Notes: generated by a model not told the origin, from the sequence alone. A DNA stretch of 64,000 bases from Chitinophaga qingshengii (GCF_014529935.1 NZ_JACVFC010000001.1:2542001-2606000); one strand, 5' to 3'. Numbered from the stretch's first letter, positions 1-8,966 are shown. A program made the numbers and translations.

Positions 1-393
1 TCCACCTACGAAGCACTGTCTGTGCCATTCCTGCTCGACTTCCTCCGGGGTACCCCCTGGCTGCCGGTATTGCTCCGTTTCCTCGGCGTAAAAACAGGCT
101 ACCGCGTATGGCTCAATACCACCGATATCACCGAATTCGACATGGTGGAAATAGGAACCGATTCTGCCCTCAATGAAGACAGCGGCCCGCAAACCCACCT
201 CTTCGAAGACCGTGTAATGAAAATAGGCGCCATCAAAATCGGGGAACGCACCAGCATCGGCGCCCGTACCATTATCCTCTACGACAGCGAAATCGGTAAC
301 GATGTAAATATCACACCACTGTCACTGGTCATGAAAGGCGAAAGACTGCAACCCGGCACCGACTGGACCGGCAGCCCTATCAGACCGGAATAA
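1..393 (+). CDS. Pls/PosA-type non-ribosomal peptide synthetase terminal region (3' partial)
   Basis: The reading frame is open from the first base, so this is the last 130 codons of a gene that begins before the window. The visible part resembles the C-terminal region of Pls/PosA-like synthetases, which pair an adenylation and carrier domain with a membrane-bound, acyltransferase-like C terminus carrying hexapeptide (left-handed beta-helix) turns. Recognisable pieces are GTPWLPVLLRFLG near the start, TTDITEFDMVEIG, the GPQTHLFEDRVMKIG segment and the closing LSLVMKGERL and GSPIRPE. Such proteins make poly-amino-acid-like products or act as stand-alone adenylating enzymes; the substrate cannot be read from this fragment. 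A GNAT gene follows after 9 bp on the same strand, so the two may be co-transcribed. A simple hexapeptide acetyltransferase is the alternative, but the flanking motifs favour Pls. Confidence 0.75.
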   Translation, partial: STYEALSVPFLLDFLRGTPWLPVLLRFLGVKTGYRVWLNTTDITEFDMVEIGTDSALNEDSGPQTHLFEDRVMKIGAIKIGERTSIGARTIILYDSEIGNDVNITPLSLVMKGERLQPGTDWTGSPIRPE

Positions 394-402
394 CCTGATA
401 AT

Positions 403-930
403 ATGATAACAATAACGCCTATACGCATAAAAGATCATTACGAGCTCCTGGCAAACATGCTGAAGGAGCTCCATTTATCTGAACGGACGTTCTTTCCTAA
501 AACAGCCGCCTGGGAAGATATCCGCACAGATTATATGCAACATGTGATAGAGACGCAGGAGGAATACGACGGCGCCTGCCTCCTGGCTTCCAAAGACGGA
601 GAACCGGCCGGCTTTATCTTCGCCTATATAGAAGAACCAGACGAAAGCCGCATCGAAGACTATACGGGCAATACGCTCTATGTATCCGATGGCTACGTGG
701 CGCCTGCGTTTCGCCGCATGGGCATCTATCGCCGGCTCAACGATGAACTCGAAGCCATGTATATCCGCAAAGGGGTACGCAGGATCGTTCGTTATACGCT
801 CAGCAACAACCAGCGCATGCAGCAATTTCTGGCTTCGCAACAATACGAGCCTGTCAGACTGGTCTACGAAAAATGGCTTTCGCCGGATGGAAAAAACGCG
901 ATCAAACTATTTACGGATTTCGGAATTTAG
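403..930 (+). CDS. GNAT family N-acetyltransferase
   Basis: A 175-residue protein with a single GNAT fold. The acetyl-CoA pyrophosphate-binding loop is visible as VAPAFRRMGIYRRL at about residues 98-111, after a central strand (LYVSDGYV), and the C-terminal half has the usual hydrophobic beta/alpha pattern. The substrate is unknown. It lies 9 bp after the synthetase end, so it may modify that product or a carrier-bound intermediate, which is inference from position only. The last codons and the TAG stop lie inside a long intergenic inverted repeat (909-1114), so the C-terminal tail TDFGI is written by repeat sequence rather than by ancestral coding sequence. Confidence 0.8.
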   Translation: MITITPIRIKDHYELLANMLKELHLSERTFFPKTAAWEDIRTDYMQHVIETQEEYDGACLLASKDGEPAGFIFAYIEEPDESRIEDYTGNTLYVSDGYVAPAFRRMGIYRRLNDELEAMYIRKGVRRIVRYTLSNNQRMQQFLASQQYEPVRLVYEKWLSPDGKNAIKLFTDFGI

Positions 931-1114
931 GGATTTCGGGGTTGATGGGTGCGGATAATTGACGAGGATGGCTAATGTGGATAATCTAAGCGGATCATAA
1001 ATTATCAGAAGCGAATAATAAAGAAGGTCGAAGCCAGACAACTGCTTCGACCTTCTTTATTATTCGCTTAAATCATCCGCACTCATCAACCCCGAAATCC
1101 GTAAATCCCTAAAT
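909..1114. repeat. Long inverted repeat between convergent genes
   Basis: The left arm (about 909-956) and right arm (about 1071-1114) are imperfect reverse complements sharing words such as GGGGTTGATG and TTACGGATTT. They enclose a 26-bp hairpin at 1009-1069. The outer edges carry ATTTAG, which forms the stop codon of the GNAT gene on one side and of the DUF2264 gene on the other. Related words recur at 37250-37402, 58646-58742 and 59805-59867. Confidence 0.8.
1009..1069. terminator. Bidirectional hairpin, 26-bp stem
   Basis: The arms 1009-1034 and 1044-1069 are perfect complements with a 9-nt loop. The stem is GC-rich near the loop (GGTCGAAGC) and A/T-rich at its base, so it can end transcripts from either side. 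It sits between the convergent GNAT and DUF2264 genes. Confidence 0.7.
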
Positions 1115-1124
1115 CAAAAAATCC

Positions 1125-2378
1125 CTAAATATCAATAGCGTGGTCCTTATCCACCGGCAAACCCTTCCAAGCCCGCTGTGCCGTCCACGCTGCTGCCGGT
1201 CCGCTCCAGTAAGGATGATGCCCCGGCAACCCCAGGTCCAGGAACCCGGTGGTGCATAAATACAAACTCCCGGTAGAGGTATATACATCGGCTATCTCCG
1301 GCTGATGCCCGCAGAAACCAATCTGCAGCCAGCCATTCTTATCAAACGTACCGGCTGATTCAAAAATTCGTTTATTCACTGCCGTTAGTGCGCAACGTAC
1401 CTGTGCCGGCTGTAATTCCGCCGGAAGTTTTTCTGCCAGTGCCAGCTGCGTCAAGGCCTGGAAAGCGGCATTGCGATATGGCATGGAACGGCCTACTACG
1501 GGGAAAGTCGCCTCAGGGGAAATCTGCCTTTCGAGGATAGCGCCATAACGTTGCATCCGCTTCAAGGCCAGCTCATATTGCTCTTTACTGCCTTCGTTTT
1601 TGTTGACCAGCACTTTCAGTATATCCACCAGCATCGGCTGTATTACAAAGGAATTATAGTAATCGTAATGAAAATTTGCACCATCGCCATACATACTATC
1701 CCCTTTGTACCATGCCATGATTTTTTCAATGGCGATGTCCACCGGCTTGCGGTCCCACCCGCCATCAAACTGCAGCAAGGCGATTTCGATCATAGCGGCA
1801 AACAGTACCCAGTTGTTGTTAAACGCTTTGATACTGCGTAACCCTTTTAAACCATCAATAATCTGTTGTTTGGTACGTCCGGAAGATTGCTCCCATAGCT
1901 GCTCCGGCGCTCTCAGTAACCCATGTGCCAGGAAAGCGCCGTCTACCAGTGGCTGCGAATCATACTTATGCGTGAAGTTCATAAAATCCGGAGAAGCCGG
2001 ATCTACCGCCTGTGCCAGGGCTTTACGGGTAAGCCCCAGCATTTCGATACGTTTACTGCCTTCCATGGTATTGTCTGGCCCCAGCTCCAGCCAGGGGGCA
2101 AGCCCCGCCAGCGTTCTGCCAAATGCTTCCAGGTAGGTCACTTTCTGTACCGGTTTGCTGTAATGCGGCGCCACCTCGGTAGGCATATGGGCGACCAGTT
2201 TCCCCTTACTCAGGTTCTCGATAACGGGACGGCATATACGTAAAAGTAAATCCAGGTTATAGGCACGGTCATTCACAGGCGGCCGGGCAGACAAGTCAGC
2301 CAGCATACTTTTATCAGTCTTCAGCGAACCGGCTATACCAGCCATCGGAACTGCTTTCAGGAAAAAACGTCTGTCCAC
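1125..2378 (-). CDS. DUF2264 domain-containing protein, probable Tat-exported
   Basis: A 417-residue protein of the DUF2264 family, found in carbohydrate-use loci of Bacteroidota. The family fold is expected to be an all-alpha toroid; its biochemical activity is not established to my knowledge. Matching segments include PWLELGPDNT near residues 94-103, the DPASPDFMNF region and QPLVDGAFLAHGLLRAP. The N terminus DRRFFLKAVPMAG looks like a twin-arginine signal (RRxFLK), suggesting folded export. The start is GTG, 8 bp after the stop of the GH88 gene, so it is the last gene of the kdu operon. Its TAG stop falls in the flanking inverted repeat. A role as glycoside hydrolase or lyase helper on uronate-containing glycans is inferred from context. 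Confidence 0.8.
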   Translation of the reverse strand: MDRRFFLKAVPMAGIAGSLKTDKSMLADLSARPPVNDRAYNLDLLLRICRPVIENLSKGKLVAHMPTEVAPHYSKPVQKVTYLEAFGRTLAGLAPWLELGPDNTMEGSKRIEMLGLTRKALAQAVDPASPDFMNFTHKYDSQPLVDGAFLAHGLLRAPEQLWEQSSGRTKQQIIDGLKGLRSIKAFNNNWVLFAAMIEIALLQFDGGWDRKPVDIAIEKIMAWYKGDSMYGDGANFHYDYYNSFVIQPMLVDILKVLVNKNEGSKEQYELALKRMQRYGAILERQISPEATFPVVGRSMPYRNAAFQALTQLALAEKLPAELQPAQVRCALTAVNKRIFESAGTFDKNGWLQIGFCGHQPEIADVYTSTGSLYLCTTGFLDLGLPGHHPYWSGPAAAWTAQRAWKGLPVDKDHAIDI

Positions 2379-2386
2379 GGTACTCG

Positions 2387-3580
2387 TTATTTAGCCCACT
2401 GTTTGTAACGTAACAGCGCTTCTACAAAATAATAATCAGCATAGGTAAGCGGCACATCCACTTCTGAATTATGCGGCAGGGAACCTACGCTATGCATCAG
2501 AATAAAGTCGTTATTGGCGCCTTCTTTTGCCAGGTAGGCCGGGCTGCAAAGGCTGGTCAGCATTGTCTCCGCAGCATTCCAGTAACGTTTGCCTTCTGCT
2601 TTACCGGTATAACGGCTCAGCTCCAGCAGAGCGGATGCGGCTACAGCGCCGGCAGAAACATCGCGCGGTGCATTGGGAATATCCGGTGCATCATAATCCC
2701 AGTAAGGAATCAGGTCTGCCGGCATATGTTTGTTGTTGAGAATATAATCGGCAATATGACGCGCTTCATCCAGGTATGATTTGTCTTTGGTTTCACGGTA
2801 CATCATAGTGTAACCATATAACCCCCATGCCTGCCCGCGTGACCAGGCAGAACTGTCCGCCAGGCCCTGATGTGTTTTTTTCTGCAAAACATTACCCGTA
2901 GCAGGATCATAATCTATCACGTGGTAAGAACTGTAATCCGGACGGAAATGATGTTTCATGGTGGTTGTAGCGTGGGTACGTGCAATTTTTTCAAACCGCG
3001 GATCGCCGGACTCACGACTGGCCCATGTCAGTAACTCCAGGTTCATCATATTATCGATGATAACAGGGAACTTCCAGGTACCGTGGTCCCAGGATTTAAT
3101 ACAGCCCACTGTTGGATTAAAGCGGGTAGACAGCGACCGGGCACTGTTCAGCAGAATACGTTTGTACGCGGTATCACCGGTGATGCGCAGCGCATTGCCA
3201 TAAGGGCAATACATCATAAAGCCCAGGTCGTGCGTACGGGTATTGAACTGGTTCTTTTTGCAAAGCTCCATCCGTTTAAGCGCTTCTGCTTTCAACACCG
3301 GGTCTTTCGTGTATTCGTAGAGGTACCAGGTAGTACCGGGATAAAATCCGGATGTCCACCAGTTGGCATTGGATGTCATCAGGCTACCGTCTTTGTTCGT
3401 ACTGCGGGGCAGTAAGGTATCCGGTACATGCGTCATCATCAGTTTATATTGTCTGGCGGCAAATTGCAGTGTTTCATCGGCTTTGCGGAGCAAGGCCTTA
3501 TTGGCTTTACCTGTTTGTGCATACGATTGCATAAGTATCGCGGGCAACAGCAGCAGGGTAAAGAACAGGTTCTTTTTCAT
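2387..3580 (-). CDS. Glycoside hydrolase family 88 protein (unsaturated glucuronyl hydrolase)
   Basis: A 397-residue GH88 enzyme with a signal peptide (residues 1-21, ending SYAQ), so periplasmic or surface-exposed. GH88 enzymes use vinyl-ether hydration to release the unsaturated uronic acid left at the non-reducing end of oligosaccharides by polysaccharide lyases. The two acidic residues expected in the active site are visible: D118 in THDLGF and D176 in IIDNMMNLELL, in an alpha6/alpha6 toroid; SRGQAWGLYGY is another family segment. It follows the lacI-type gene by 22 bp. The released 4-deoxy-hexosulose uronate feeds KduI and KduD from the same operon. The exact substrate (glycosaminoglycan, rhamnogalacturonan or another) is open. 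Confidence 0.88.
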   Translation of the reverse strand: MKKNLFFTLLLLPAILMQSYAQTGKANKALLRKADETLQFAARQYKLMMTHVPDTLLPRSTNKDGSLMTSNANWWTSGFYPGTTWYLYEYTKDPVLKAEALKRMELCKKNQFNTRTHDLGFMMYCPYGNALRITGDTAYKRILLNSARSLSTRFNPTVGCIKSWDHGTWKFPVIIDNMMNLELLTWASRESGDPRFEKIARTHATTTMKHHFRPDYSSYHVIDYDPATGNVLQKKTHQGLADSSAWSRGQAWGLYGYTMMYRETKDKSYLDEARHIADYILNNKHMPADLIPYWDYDAPDIPNAPRDVSAGAVAASALLELSRYTGKAEGKRYWNAAETMLTSLCSPAYLAKEGANNDFILMHSVGSLPHNSEVDVPLTYADYYFVEALLRYKQWAK

Positions 3581-3602
3581 AATAAGTTTGTTATAGGTTG
3601 AC

Positions 3603-4655
3603 TTATTTCTTTTTCGTGACGGGCTTAGTGGCGCCCGCGCTGGATTCTCTTGCTATCAGCTGAATAGGTATTATTTCCTGTGAATAACGCGGCGCGCCGG
3701 TTTGACGGCTGGTCACCAGTTCCATCAGGGCGGCGACTACACGCTCTCCCATCATAGCGGGGTATTGGTCTACGCTGGTGATAGGCGGTGTTACGATTTC
3801 GGTTCTCGGGTCATTGGAATAACCCACAATTTTCAAGTCTTCCGGTACCCGCAGGTTGATCTTCCGGCAGTACTCCATGATGGTAATGGCGGTGGTATCA
3901 TTCGAGGCGAAGATACCATCCGGGTAAGGCTTTTGAGCGAAAATTTTCTCGCAGGTCTGCCAGGCGTTATCGCGGGTAAGTTCCTGGTAAAAAATCCTGC
4001 TTTTACGGAAAGGCAGTTTATGTTGCTGTAAGGCGCTCTTATAACCGGCCACCCTTTCCAGGTAAAGATTACAGGTCAGCGGCCCGGAGATATGCACGAT
4101 GTCCCTGCAACCTCTTTCTATCAGGTGACTGGTGGCGGTAAATCCTCCCAGGTAGTCATCTCCCTTAATCACCTTCACGTTATAATCTTTCGGCACACGG
4201 TCAAAAAATACCAGGGGAATATGATTGTCCCTGAAAACGTCAAAATGGGAGAAGTCGGTGGTATACAGCGTAGTGCTGACTACCAGGCCATCTACACGGG
4301 CAGAATACAGGGTATTGACCAGGGCTACTTCCTGTTCATAGGAGTCGTTGGACTGGCAGATGATCAGGTTGTAGCCATGTTCCTGTAATTTATTCTGGAT
4401 AATGGTACTAATGGCAGCAGGAAAAAACATCGAGATACGCGGAACAATCAGGCCAATGGTTTTGCTTTTATTGTTGCGCAAACCGGCTGCCAGCGCGTTA
4501 GGGCGGTACCCCAGCTTGCGGGCCATCTTTTTCACTTTGTCTTTCGTACGGGCACTGATGTTAGGATTGTCGTTCAGGGCGCGGGATACAGTAGATACCG
4601 ATAATTTCAGTTCTTCTGCAATATCAACGATTGTTTTTTCTGTACGTTTACTCAT
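3603..4655 (-). CDS. LacI family transcriptional regulator of the uronate locus
   Basis: A 350-residue regulator with an N-terminal LacI helix-turn-helix (residues 8-28, including STVSRALND), the hinge helix (PNALAAGLR) and a periplasmic-binding-protein-like effector domain (KTIGLIVPRISMFFPAA, DGIFASNDTTA, TSVDQYP). LacI-family proteins bind palindromes centred on CG. The only strong candidates in the window are the two identical TGCAAACGTTTGCA sites at 8821 and 14382, both in front of uronate genes. The gene lies inside the kdu operon between kduD (29 bp) and GH88 (22 bp), so it would be autoregulated. The effector is probably a uronate intermediate such as KDG or KDPG, by analogy with other uronate LacI regulators; that is inference. 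Confidence 0.9.
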   Translation of the reverse strand: MSKRTEKTIVDIAEELKLSVSTVSRALNDNPNISARTKDKVKKMARKLGYRPNALAAGLRNNKSKTIGLIVPRISMFFPAAISTIIQNKLQEHGYNLIICQSNDSYEQEVALVNTLYSARVDGLVVSTTLYTTDFSHFDVFRDNHIPLVFFDRVPKDYNVKVIKGDDYLGGFTATSHLIERGCRDIVHISGPLTCNLYLERVAGYKSALQQHKLPFRKSRIFYQELTRDNAWQTCEKIFAQKPYPDGIFASNDTTAITIMEYCRKINLRVPEDLKIVGYSNDPRTEIVTPPITSVDQYPAMMGERVVAALMELVTSRQTGAPRYSQEIIPIQLIARESSAGATKPVTKKK

Positions 4656-4684
4656 GTAATAACCATTAACGGTAAATATGATTG

Positions 4685-5446
4685 TTATCTGCCCATCCAG
4701 CCGCCGTCTACTGTGAGTATGGTACCATGTACATAGTCTGCAGCTTTGGAAGCCAGAAATATAACGGGACCGGCAAAATCTTCCGGTTCGCCCCAGCGTC
4801 CTGCGGGTATCCGTTCGAGTATGGAGGTACTGCGTTTATCATCGGCCCTCAGGGCAGCAGTATTGTCTGTAGCGATATAGCCGGGAGCGATAGCGTTAAC
4901 GTTCACTCCCTTACCGGCCCACTCGTTGGCGAAGGCTTTCACCAGCGAGCCTACAGCCCCTTTACTGGCGGCGTATCCCGGTACATTGATCCCACCCTGG
5001 AAGGTGAGCAATGAGGCTGTAAAGATAATCTTTCCCGAGCCTCTTTCAATCATCCCTTTACCGATTTCACGGGTAAGGATAAACTGGGCATTCAGGTTGA
5101 TGTTGATCACCTCGTCCCAGTACTCGTCCGGGTGCTCTGCTGCCGGCTTACGGAGGATAGTACCGGCATTGTTCACCAATATATCAATCCCTTTCACCTC
5201 CTGCTGTACTTTGCTGATAAAGGCATACAACGATTCGCGGTTGGAGAAATCACTCTGATACGCCTTGAAACGGCGGCCCAGCGCTGTCACCTCTTTTTCC
5301 ACCTCGCTGCCCTGTAATTCGAGGGAGGCAGACACTCCAATGATATCCGCCCCGGCGGAGGCCAGCGCCACCGCCATGGCTTTTCCGATGCCACGCTTAC
5401 AACCAGTGACAAGCGCGGTTTTTCCTTTCAGTTGAAACAGGTCCAT
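4685..5446 (-). CDS. kduD: 2-dehydro-3-deoxy-D-gluconate 5-dehydrogenase (KduD-type SDR)
   Basis: A classical short-chain dehydrogenase of 253 residues. The Rossmann motif TGCKRGIG is at residues 14-21, NNAG at 92-95, and the catalytic S145, Y158 and K162 are present in FTASLL and YAASK. The C-terminal TVDGGWMGR is typical of KduD. KduD reduces 3-deoxy-D-glycero-2,5-hexodiulosonate (the KduI product) to 2-keto-3-deoxygluconate with NAD(P)H in the cytoplasm. The neighbourhood (kduI two genes upstream, GH105 in between, kdgK and eda nearby) supports KduD over other SDRs such as gluconate 5-dehydrogenase. It starts 9 bp after the GH105 gene stop. Confidence 0.88.
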   Translation of the reverse strand: MDLFQLKGKTALVTGCKRGIGKAMAVALASAGADIIGVSASLELQGSEVEKEVTALGRRFKAYQSDFSNRESLYAFISKVQQEVKGIDILVNNAGTILRKPAAEHPDEYWDEVININLNAQFILTREIGKGMIERGSGKIIFTASLLTFQGGINVPGYAASKGAVGSLVKAFANEWAGKGVNVNAIAPGYIATDNTAALRADDKRSTSILERIPAGRWGEPEDFAGPVIFLASKAADYVHGTILTVDGGWMGR

Positions 5447-5455
5447 ATAGTCAGT

Positions 5456-7675
5456 TTATTGAATCGTTACTTTAAGTGGTGCTTTAACACGTTGTGCAAA
5501 TTCTTCCAGGTATTTAAACCATTCTTCCGCATTGGTAATACGGCCTCCTTTACTCCAGGCGGCGCCGGCATAATATACGTAAGGCTGTTGACTGCCGGCT
5601 GTACCAGGACTCAGCAAATGCACGTTGTCGGTTTTCATGCCGGGTACCGCTGCGGGAAATACACAGGCTACGCCCAATGTACCGTCTTCTCCATGCTGTG
5701 GCTCCCAGTAACCCATCACGCCATTCTTCTCGTCCAGTAATATTGCGCCGGGTTCCTTCCGTTTTACAATACCTGTCACCACCGGCAATTGATCACCTTT
5801 GAAACTGTATTGCACCTGCATTTTGTTCAGCTGTGAACCGGCATCCAGGGAGATGGTCTTGGTAACGGACACGGGTATGTTCCCCGCCTGCCACGTATCA
5901 TAGGTGAGTGCAAAAGTGGTACGCAACGGCCCGTTGTCCAGGCGTTTCCAGTGACGGTAGTTCTTCGGGAAATAAATGGTGTCCTTGCCGGCAGGCGCGT
6001 TATCACCGGCGCCCAGGGTCAGGCCTACACTGTAATAATCAAGCCCCTGGCCGTTATCATGGTGGTAGTTATCTAACTTATACCAGTTGTCGATCACCAT
6101 ATCGGTGGTACGTTTAGCCCATACGTCAATACCATAGGCCATTTCCTTGGGTGTTTTTTCCAATGCGGGGCCATACATACGGTAAGCCATACGATCGTTC
6201 TCCCAGGCATAATCGTCTTTTCTTTCCGGCACAAAACGGCCATAGGCTTTGGCTTTAACAGCTTCGGGCTTGCCCGCTTTCACGCCCAGCTGGCGGCTGC
6301 CGGCGGGTGTTACGTCTACCTGCAATAATACTGCTTTGGGCGACTTACCGCCTTCATACAGCAGCTGATAAGGGATTTCCTGGTCAGATAACAGATCTGT
6401 TACCTTAAAGGATTTCCGGGTTTCTTTATCCAGTTTGGCCACAAACTGATCGTAAGGAATCTCAACAATCTCTCCTTCGCGGTTCAGTCCTGTGGAATTG
6501 GTAATAGTGATATCACCCGGGCTGTTCTGGCGCAGGTTATATTTGATCAACTCCGAACCGGCTAACAGGAACGCGCCCACGCCATATACTTCTGAATCAT
6601 CGGCGGTAGCTTTACCCGGTGCGGCGGCCACGACCTGCACAAATCCCAGTTTACCGTTGGGCTGTACACAACTAACCAGGGCTTCCCATCCTTTATGGAT
6701 AACAGGCAGGAAATCTTTCTCCGGTAAAATACCGTTGTTCACTCCCCACATGAGCGCATACACGTAAAAACCGGTACCGCTGGTTTCTTTGGAAGGATAG
6801 TTGTCGGGGTCCAGCAAACTGGCGTGCCAGGTGCCGTCCTCCGTTTGCAGTGCGGCTATACGATAGGCCATCTTTTTGAACAGGTCCACGAAACGGGCCC
6901 TGTTGGCGTAATTGGCCGGCATGTTATCCAGCAAACGGGCCAAACCACCCATTACCCAACCATTGCCACGGCTCCAGAATACTTTGGCGCCGTTTTTTTC
7001 TTTCTGGTCAAAGTAACGGGCATCGCGGTAGTACAGGCTGTCGTTTTTATCGAACAGGAAATCGGTGGTTTTCCACCACAGCTTGTCGGCTGTTTCCAGG
7101 TAGCGGGGATCGCCGGTAGCGGTGGATAAATACCCCAACGCCGGCGGGCCCATAAACAGGGCATCGCACCAGGCCCATTCCCGGTGATGGATACCGTTTT
7201 TCCAGTCCAGCGGCTCAGTATGCGGCGCTGCCACAATACTGTCTGCCAGTTTCCTGAATTTATCAATCATGACGGGGTCCTTGTAGTAGGGATACAGTTG
7301 TGCATACAGCTGACCAATGCAGTATTCATCTGCAAAAAAACGGTCCGGTCCTGTATTCCAGTTGTTATCCCTGCCTACCTGCACCAGCCGTTGTATAAAA
7401 AACGGATTGTCAGTAACCTGGCTCAGGGCCATCATACCGGCATACATAGCGCCGTTGGTCCAGTTGGTTTGCTCATTGGCCCAGCCTGTTCGTTCAATGG
7501 ATTTCCACTGCCAGGCCGCCACTCTTTCCATATAACTACGGATAAACTGCGCCGATATTGTATTCAGCGATGGCGCCACAACGGCCGTTTTCTGCGGCGC
7601 AGCACCCGCATCCGGCCCGAAGTGCAGGGCCGATAACCCCAGCAGGCTTCCTGCAATGATGTTCTTCATTTTCAT
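5456..7675 (-). CDS. GH88/GH105 unsaturated uronyl hydrolase fused to DUF4861
   Basis: A 739-residue two-part protein. A signal peptide (about residues 1-26) is followed by an alpha/alpha-toroid GH105-type domain (about 40-380) related to unsaturated rhamnogalacturonyl hydrolases. Candidate active-site acids are D116 in ADEYCIGQ and D171 in WCDALFMGP, with WSRGNGWVMGGLARLL as another family segment. The second half (about 395-739) matches DUF4861, a beta-rich domain seen beside or fused to GH105 enzymes. It would remove unsaturated galacturonate or glucuronate from lyase-generated oligosaccharides outside the cytoplasm. It lies 21 bp after kduI and 9 bp before kduD. The DUF4861 half might bind carbohydrate or carry a second activity; the sequence does not say which. 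Confidence 0.85.
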   Translation of the reverse strand: MKMKNIIAGSLLGLSALHFGPDAGAAPQKTAVVAPSLNTISAQFIRSYMERVAAWQWKSIERTGWANEQTNWTNGAMYAGMMALSQVTDNPFFIQRLVQVGRDNNWNTGPDRFFADEYCIGQLYAQLYPYYKDPVMIDKFRKLADSIVAAPHTEPLDWKNGIHHREWAWCDALFMGPPALGYLSTATGDPRYLETADKLWWKTTDFLFDKNDSLYYRDARYFDQKEKNGAKVFWSRGNGWVMGGLARLLDNMPANYANRARFVDLFKKMAYRIAALQTEDGTWHASLLDPDNYPSKETSGTGFYVYALMWGVNNGILPEKDFLPVIHKGWEALVSCVQPNGKLGFVQVVAAAPGKATADDSEVYGVGAFLLAGSELIKYNLRQNSPGDITITNSTGLNREGEIVEIPYDQFVAKLDKETRKSFKVTDLLSDQEIPYQLLYEGGKSPKAVLLQVDVTPAGSRQLGVKAGKPEAVKAKAYGRFVPERKDDYAWENDRMAYRMYGPALEKTPKEMAYGIDVWAKRTTDMVIDNWYKLDNYHHDNGQGLDYYSVGLTLGAGDNAPAGKDTIYFPKNYRHWKRLDNGPLRTTFALTYDTWQAGNIPVSVTKTISLDAGSQLNKMQVQYSFKGDQLPVVTGIVKRKEPGAILLDEKNGVMGYWEPQHGEDGTLGVACVFPAAVPGMKTDNVHLLSPGTAGSQQPYVYYAGAAWSKGGRITNAEEWFKYLEEFAQRVKAPLKVTIQ

Positions 7676-7696
7676 GATAAATATGATGATCGGGTT

Positions 7697-8539
7697 TTAA
7701 CGTAATTCGTTGATCTTACAGTGGTCCATATCGCCATAATCCAGGTTCTCTCCGGCCATACCCCAGATAAAAGTATAGTTGCTGGTGCCGGCGCCGGAAT
7801 GCACGGACCATGGCGGAGAAATCACTGCCTGTTCGTTCTGCATCCAGATATGACGGGTCTCCTGCGGCTGTCCCATAAAATGGCAGACAGACTGCCCTTC
7901 CGGTACTTCAAAATAAAAATAAACTTCCATTCTTCTGTCATGCGTGTGTGCCGGCATGGTGTTCCATACACTGCCGGGTTTCAGCTCCGTCATGCCCATC
8001 TGCAACTGACAGGTCTCCAATACGGAGTTGACCAGCAGTTTATTGATAGTACGATGATTGGATGTTTCCAGGGCGCCCAGGGTTACCACTTCCGCTTCGT
8101 TTCTGGCCACTTTACGGGTAGGATAGCTGTGATGCGCAGGGGTGGAGTTCAGATAAAATTTAGCCGGCTGTGAGGCATCTTTACTGTGGAATACTACCTG
8201 TTGTTTGCCTTTACCCACATATAAGGCTTCTTTAAAACCAATCTCAAACTGTTCTCCGTCTACTTCCACCATACCCGGACCGCCCACATTGATCATGCCC
8301 AGCTCCCTGCGCTCCAGGAAATACGCGGCTTTCAGCAAATTAATCGTTTGCAGAACCAGACCGCCTTTTACCGGCATCGCACCTGCGGTCAGGTAACGGT
8401 CATAATGTGTGTGCACCCACGAAATACGGTCAGCCTCAAAAACTTTCTCTATTAAAAATGCCTTTCTCAACGCTTCGGTATCCATGCTTTTCACCTCTGA
8501 CGGGCTGCTGGCATACCTGGATTCATACTGTGTACTCAT
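7697..8539 (-). CDS. kduI: 5-dehydro-4-deoxy-D-glucuronate isomerase
   Basis: KduI of the usual length (280 residues). It isomerises 5-keto-4-deoxyuronate, released from unsaturated uronides, to 3-deoxy-D-glycero-2,5-hexodiulosonate for KduD. The cupin zinc site is intact: H198 and H200 in [14 protein letters not shown]205, and H247 in PPWSVHSG. Those positions match the known enzyme closely. It is the first recognised gene of the six-gene operon and is preceded by a leader of about 270 nt from a promoter overlapped by a LacI-type operator. A 62-codon GTG-started frame in that leader ends in an ATGA overlap with the kduI start. Confidence 0.95.
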   Translation of the reverse strand: MSTQYESRYASSPSEVKSMDTEALRKAFLIEKVFEADRISWVHTHYDRYLTAGAMPVKGGLVLQTINLLKAAYFLERRELGMINVGGPGMVEVDGEQFEIGFKEALYVGKGKQQVVFHSKDASQPAKFYLNSTPAHHSYPTRKVARNEAEVVTLGALETSNHRTINKLLVNSVLETCQLQMGMTELKPGSVWNTMPAHTHDRRMEVYFYFEVPEGQSVCHFMGQPQETRHIWMQNEQAVISPPWSVHSGAGTSNYTFIWGMAGENLDYGDMDHCKINELR

Positions 8540-8724
8540 ATCGTTATGATTATCTTTTTTATATTATTAATTGCAGTTGATGTTGATTTCACCGGATGCT
8601 TCAGGAAGATGTCCGCACTCCGGCTTTGCCTGTTATGTAGCATAACGGCATGCACTAACGTGGTACTGCCTTTCCTTAAAGCAGCAATTACTACATTGTT
8701 CACCGGTAAAATTTTACTCCGCAC
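8536..8724 (-). CDS. Possible leader ORF coupled to kduI
   Basis: An open frame of 62 codons with a GTG start lies wholly in the kdu leader. Its TGA stop overlaps the kduI ATG as ATGA, the usual layout for translational coupling. The peptide shows no domain I recognise and is rich in Asn, Ser, Ile and Val. It could equally be chance in an untranslated leader; I see no clear ribosome-binding sequence before the GTG. Confidence 0.2.
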   Translation of the reverse strand: MRSKILPVNNVVIAALRKGSTTLVHAVMLHNRQSRSADIFLKHPVKSTSTAINNIKKIIITI

Positions 8725-8726
8725 TC

Positions 8727-8800
8727 ATGGCCATCGCCGTTCATCTTCGCTCTTTTTCGCTCTTATCTTCCCGAATCAGCGAAATCAGCAATAATCATGG
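8727..8800. repeat. Remnant of intergenic inverted repeat in the kdu leader
   Basis: The stretch has words like those in other gaps (TTCGCT, AATCAGCGAAATCAGCA) and two short complementary arms, CATGGCCATCGCCG near 8727 and a degenerate partner near 8795. It would fold into a weak hairpin in the kdu leader mRNA. A similar half copy lies at about 13004-13042. Confidence 0.4.
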
Positions 8801-8811
8801 CTATCACAGTT

Positions 8812-8843
8812 CTAAAGTAATGCAAACGTTTGCAAAATACAAA
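8812..8843 (-). promoter_or_regulatory. Promoter of the kduI operon
   Basis: On the minus strand, TTTG (8843-8840) and TACTTTAG (8819-8812) are separated by 20 nt. This fits the Bacteroidota TTTG/TAnnTTTG pattern except for one base in the -7 element. The LacI-type palindrome fills the spacer. Transcription would start near 8805, leaving a leader of about 265 nt before kduI. The gap 8540-8966 otherwise holds only the leader ORF and the repeat remnant. Confidence 0.6.
8821..8834. promoter_or_regulatory. LacI-type operator, perfect 14-bp palindrome
   Basis: TGCAAACGTTTGCA is a perfect palindrome with the central CG typical of LacI-family sites. It lies between the two promoter elements of the kdu operon, so binding would block RNA polymerase. 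The identical sequence occurs at 14382-14395. Confidence 0.8.
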
Positions 8844-8966
8844 GCTTTTAAAGAAAAAGATCGCGTTAATTTTATTGTAAAAATTACACTTATTACATTA
8901 AACCATTTCCCCTATTGGGTTTCAGGATACAGGGCAAAGAAATACATAATAAAAACAAACTATATC

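Noticed and set aside
4660..4680. Possible LacI operator upstream of the lacI-type gene
   Set aside because: The palindrome is imperfect and unlike TGCAAACGTTTGCA; the gene is more simply expressed from the kdu promoter.
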